39,729 nt of DNA, taken from assembly GCF_001542915.1 (NCBI RefSeq), contig NZ_LNNH01000010.1, forward strand, positions 1 through 39,729, read 5' to 3'. The position numbers were made by a program, and so were the translations under genes. Shown here one piece after another: positions 37,203 through 39,729 of the stretch. The DNA is from Peribacillus simplex (lineage in GTDB: Bacteria; Bacillota; Bacilli; Bacillales; DSM-1321). The notes beneath the pieces were generated by a model. That model did no database searches and was not told where the DNA came from. It saw only the letters and a program-made list of their open reading frames with translations. Numbering within the stretch: the stretch's first letter is position 1; every line of letters starts with the position of its first letter.

Positions 37203-38135
37203 ATGCATGAGCTATTTTTATTCGGACTCTACATAGCGATGTTTCTTGCAGGAATGTCAGTCTTGCGAATCGGACTGTTCAATATGTCAGGCGCCGCACT
37301 GAAGACTTTCCTCGCAAAGGTAACGGATAAGCCATGGAAAGGGTTTGTCGCCGGAACCGTATTTACCGGCATCCTTCAGAGCAGCTCAGCCGTCATGGTC
37401 ATGACGGTCGGGCTCGTTTCTGCAGGAAGTTTAACTTTCCCGCAAACGATCGGGATTATCCTTGGAACGAATATAGGCTCTACTCTCACGGCTGAGTTCA
37501 TGAGCTTCACGTTAGATCGATGGATCATTCCCGGCGTCATCTGCGGAGCCCTCCTTTGCTTCATGCCCAAAGTTTTGCCGAGAAGCTTGGGAATGTCACT
37601 CATCGGCATCTCAGCCATCTTTGCGGCGATGGGAGGATTCAAAACGCTCTCGACACCTATTGCCGCTTACCCATCCATCCAAACGATCATCGGTTACATA
37701 GAAAGCCATATGAGTTTTGCGTTAGTAGCGGGAATCACATTAACGGCACTCATCCACTCCAGTTCGGTAACCATCGGGATCGCGATGAGTTTCTTGATGA
37801 ACGGGGAACTATCCGTCTCTTCCGCCATCATCATCATGCTCGGTTCCAATATCGGCACATGCATCACCGGATACATGGCCAGCATCGGTTCAGGCAGACA
37901 AGCTGCCTTTACAGCCTATGCCCATATTTGGCTTAATGTCCTCGGGGTTGCCGCTTTCCTGCCCTTTGTCGATATCCTGGAACGAACGGCTGCCTTTTTC
38001 ACCGAAAACAAAGCGACCCAACTCGCTCACGCAAGCGTCCTTTTCAATATCCTGACTTCGCTGGCTGTCTTGCCAGTCGCACGCCACTTCTCCAACCTCA
38101 TCCTTTGGGTGCATCGGCCAAGCTCGAAAGAATAA
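37203..38135 (+). CDS. yqeW: Na/Pi-cotransporter II-related protein YqeW
   Basis: A 310-residue membrane protein of the Na/Pi cotransporter (PF02690) family. Two inverted half-repeats each carry the QSSSA-type motif: GILQSSSAVMVMTVGLVSAG (near 60-80) and ALIHSSSVTIGIAMSF (near 185-200). Both are followed by GxNIGT motifs (GTNIGSTLT, GSNIGTCIT). It probably moves phosphate with sodium, but the substrate is not proven for YqeW. It is the only plus-strand gene in the right third and is divergent from rpsU. Confidence 0.94.
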   Translation: MHELFLFGLYIAMFLAGMSVLRIGLFNMSGAALKTFLAKVTDKPWKGFVAGTVFTGILQSSSAVMVMTVGLVSAGSLTFPQTIGIILGTNIGSTLTAEFMSFTLDRWIIPGVICGALLCFMPKVLPRSLGMSLIGISAIFAAMGGFKTLSTPIAAYPSIQTIIGYIESHMSFALVAGITLTALIHSSSVTIGIAMSFLMNGELSVSSAIIIMLGSNIGTCITGYMASIGSGRQAAFTAYAHIWLNVLGVAAFLPFVDILERTAAFFTENKATQLAHASVLFNILTSLAVLPVARHFSNLILWVHRPSSKE

Positions 38136-38223
38136 AGGCTCATCCTAAAAGTCAATGGCACTATCTACTGGACAGCCTTATATAAGATAGACTTAACCTA
38201 AACGCATAGATATTAAGGGGGGA

Positions 38224-38328
38224 GTGATTTTAGCTAATCTTTTTATAATTAGTCTTATGCTTTCACACCTAATGCAGTGGCTGAAAGGAAAGAAGGTATC
38301 CCAACTCCAGGGAATTACGGACCAATGA
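38224..38328 (+). CDS. Possible 34-residue membrane peptide
   Basis: A frame beginning GTG directly after GGGGGGA encodes ILANLFIISLMLSHLMQWL plus a basic tail KGKKVSQLQ. This is one hydrophobic helix followed by positive charge. The ribosome binding site is too close to the GTG, and no relative is known to me. It may be chance. Confidence 0.2.
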   Translation: MILANLFIISLMLSHLMQWLKGKKVSQLQGITDQ

Positions 38329-38736
38329 ATGCCCCTTTTGTTCTATCTTCATTGCTAAGCATTCATGTATAATTTGTGGGTAAAATTGATCTGGACATAC
38401 ATTTGTATGCAGGATAACATGCATCAGCTTTTTTAGGTACAGCAGAGCAGTCGAAATGCTAATTAAAGAAAAAACTAACGTTGTTTATAAAAGTAAATGA
38501 CCAGCTCGTTTCTTCATATTCCTCCCCCCATTTGATGAATTTAGTACAACACGTTTACTCCCTCTTGTCCCTTACTATCCATTCTAAATACACAATAAGC
38601 TTTTTTTTGAATGCATGGGTTCCAATAATGAAATATACAAATTCAAAAATGATACAGGCCTCTTTTTACATGGAAGCAATCCACATTGGCAAGTGGTATT
38701 TCTTAGACCACAATCAAATTTATTTTTAACATCAAT

Positions 38737-38785
38737 AAAAAACAGGCGGAGAAAAATGATTCATTTTCTCCGCCTGTTTTTTTAT
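38737..38785. terminator. Terminator of deoC
   Basis: Long hairpin with arms AACAGGCGGAGAAAA and TTTTCTCCGCCTGTT flanked by A and T runs, 15 bases after the deoC stop. Confidence 0.9.
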
Positions 38786-38800
38786 AAGTCTTATTAAAAA

Positions 38801-39472
38801 TCAATAATCGGAATCAGCCGTTAAGCCTTTTACGATGGAAACGCCGGCACTGGCGCCAATTCTTGTGGCTCCAGCTTCGATTACATTCTGAGCGTCAGCC
38901 GTGTTGCGGACTCCGCCAGAAGCTTTGACACCGATATCAGGTCCAACTGTTTTTCTCATCAGAGCGATATCTTCGACAGTTGCTCCTCCGGTCGAGAAAC
39001 CAGTTGAAGTTTTCACGTAATCCGTTCCCGCTTTGACAGCCAGTTCGCAAGCGCGGACTTTTTCTTCCTCAGTCAATAATGAAGTTTCGATGATCACTTT
39101 TGATAGGGCCTTACCCGTAGAGGCAGCCACTACAGCACGAATATCACGCTCTACCAATTCATCATCCTTGTCCTTCAAGGCGCCGATATTGATCACCATA
39201 TCGACTTCGTGGGCGCCATTGGAGATGGCATCCTTCGTTTCAAACGCTTTCGTTTCCGGTGTGGTTGCCCCTAGAGGGAACCCGATGACCGTACACACTT
39301 TCACTTCTGAACCTTCCAATAGTTCGCTTGCATATTTCACCCATGTCGGATTCACGCAAACGGAAGCAAACTTGTACTCGCGCGCTTCTTCGCATAATAC
39401 CTTTATTTGCTCTTTCGTTGCATCTGCTTTTAATAACGTGTGGTCTATTAAACCTGCTACATTTTGTGACAT
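38801..39472 (-). CDS. deoC: Deoxyribose-phosphate aldolase
   Basis: Class I aldolase of deoxynucleoside catabolism. It splits 2-deoxyribose-5-phosphate into glyceraldehyde-3-phosphate and acetaldehyde. The 223-residue TIM barrel has the Schiff-base lysine in [14 protein letters not shown], the second active-site lysine in [10 protein letters not shown], and the N-terminal [10 protein letters not shown]. The ATG follows AGGAGG. Its function is in the same salvage field as cdd, although they are far apart. It lies alone between a terminator on each side. Confidence 0.97.
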   Translation of the reverse strand: MSQNVAGLIDHTLLKADATKEQIKVLCEEAREYKFASVCVNPTWVKYASELLEGSEVKVCTVIGFPLGATTPETKAFETKDAISNGAHEVDMVINIGALKDKDDELVERDIRAVVAASTGKALSKVIIETSLLTEEEKVRACELAVKAGTDYVKTSTGFSTGGATVEDIALMRKTVGPDIGVKASGGVRNTADAQNVIEAGATRIGASAGVSIVKGLTADSDY

Positions 39473-39592
39473 ATATTATCCTCCTCAAAACATATTGTAA
39501 CTAGTTGTACGTACCTCTCATGATATCACAGTTTGTCCAATTTGACGATATATATAGTCTTTACCCGAATGATCAAAGAAAACACATAAAAA

Positions 39593-39616
39593 AAGACAGC
39601 GTAATTCGCTGTCTTA
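39593..39616. terminator. Terminator hairpin abutted by the right IS end
   Basis: Arms AAGACAGCG (39593-39601) and CGCTGTCTT (39607-39615), with a T7 tract on the minus strand. It lies upstream of deoC, so it ends transcription arriving from outside the window. The IS end begins one base after the stem. Confidence 0.8.
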
Positions 39617-39729
39617 CAGTTTGTAGACAAAAGGTTACGAGATTTGGGCTCTTCGAGCCACTATGTTAAGCCATTTTAGGACCTTGCCATGTCCAAGTGG
39701 CCATCTTCTTTACATTCATGGCAGCGAAA
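39617..39729 (-). mobile_element. 3' end of an IS1182-like insertion sequence (right edge copy)
   Basis: The element ends at 39617 with CAGTTTGTAGACAAAAGG, the terminal repeat shared with the left edge. It includes the C-terminal codons of a transposase on the minus strand. The rest of the element lies beyond the window. Confidence 0.75.
39666..39729 (-). CDS. Transposase C-terminus, IS1182-like (partial)
   Basis: The last 20 codons and the stop of a transposase enter from the right edge: FAAMNVKKMATWTWQGPKMA. The AAMNVKKMATW pattern is like the C-terminus of IS1182-family DDE transposases. The coding sequence begins outside the window. A 13-base stretch separates the stop from the repeat shared with base 1. 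The family assignment rests on a short peptide. Confidence 0.65.
   Translation of the reverse strand, partial: FAAMNVKKMATWTWQGPKMA

Larger units (their letters stand above)
38136..38800. other. Intergenic region yqeW-deoC (665 bases)
   Basis: AT-rich and mostly structureless, except for the deoC terminator at its right end. One short candidate frame (38224-38328) has a Shine-Dalgarno-like stretch. Larger frames at 38481 and 38615 have no ribosome binding site and run into the terminator. Possibly a decayed gene or IS scar; I see no recognisable relic. Confidence 0.5.

Noticed and set aside
38481..38797. Two overlapping frames of 82 and 60 codons before the deoC terminator
   Set aside because: No ribosome binding sites, low-complexity AT-rich content, and the second runs through the terminator hairpin.

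Overview
The window is a chromosomal segment of a low-GC, spore-forming Firmicute of the family Bacillaceae. The gene order closely follows the sodA to yqeW part of the Bacillus subtilis chromosome: yqgC, yqgB, yqfZ, ispG, yqfX, yqfW, zur, yqfT, nfo, cshB, yqfQ, ispH, yqfO, trmK, cccA, sigA, dnaG, yqxD, ppsR, ccpN, glyS/glyQ, recO, yqzL, era, cdd, dgkA, ybeY, pgpH, phoH, yqfD, yqfC, yqfB, floA, yqeZ, yqeY, rpsU, yqeW, then deoC. Codon use, a zinc-uptake operon next to zur and the dispersed repeat in the yqfQ promoter region suggest a Peribacillus/Bacillus simplex-like organism, but the species is an inference. Orthology names are given from memory of the B. subtilis map and from protein motifs; no database search was run.

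Layout. Bases 1-97 are the 3' end of an insertion sequence, followed by a terminator hairpin and Mn superoxide dismutase. Bases 889-3062 hold small membrane and surface genes plus a short SinI-like gene. Bases 3257-9178 hold ispG (isoprenoids), two small conserved genes, the zinc regulator Zur with its ZnuCB transporter, and the DNA repair enzyme Nfo. Bases 9191-15175 hold an RNA helicase, a repeat-rich intergenic region, VrrA-like YqfQ, ispH, the Nif3-like YqfO with the tRNA methyltransferase TrmK, and cytochrome c550. Bases 15410-19604 are a membrane protein of unknown role and the macromolecular-synthesis genes sigA-dnaG-yqxD. Bases 20082-24998 hold the regulators PpsR and CcpN and glycyl-tRNA synthetase under a T-box leader. 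Bases 24999-30389 form a dense minus-strand run (recO, yqzL, era, cdd, dgkA, ybeY, pgpH), continued upstream by phoH-yqfD-yqfC, then yqfB-floA-yqeZ, and yqeY-rpsU. The right end has a Na/Pi-cotransporter-type gene on the plus strand, a 0.66-kb gap, deoC, and the 3' end of a second insertion-sequence copy.

Most of the window is ordinary core genome. Three things stand out. (1) The yqfC ribosome binding site lies inside the 3' arm of the terminator hairpin of the upstream yqeZ-floA-yqfB operon, and a sigma-E-like -10 element sits exactly on the hairpin loop, so read-through RNA and promoter-initiated RNA would be translated differently. (2) Both window edges carry the same insertion-sequence 3' end, and each abuts the 5' base of an intrinsic terminator hairpin. 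(3) A 47-codon orphan SinI-like gene sits between yqgB and yqfZ. I did not find a clearly new multi-gene system such as a defence island, CRISPR array, prophage or biosynthetic cluster.
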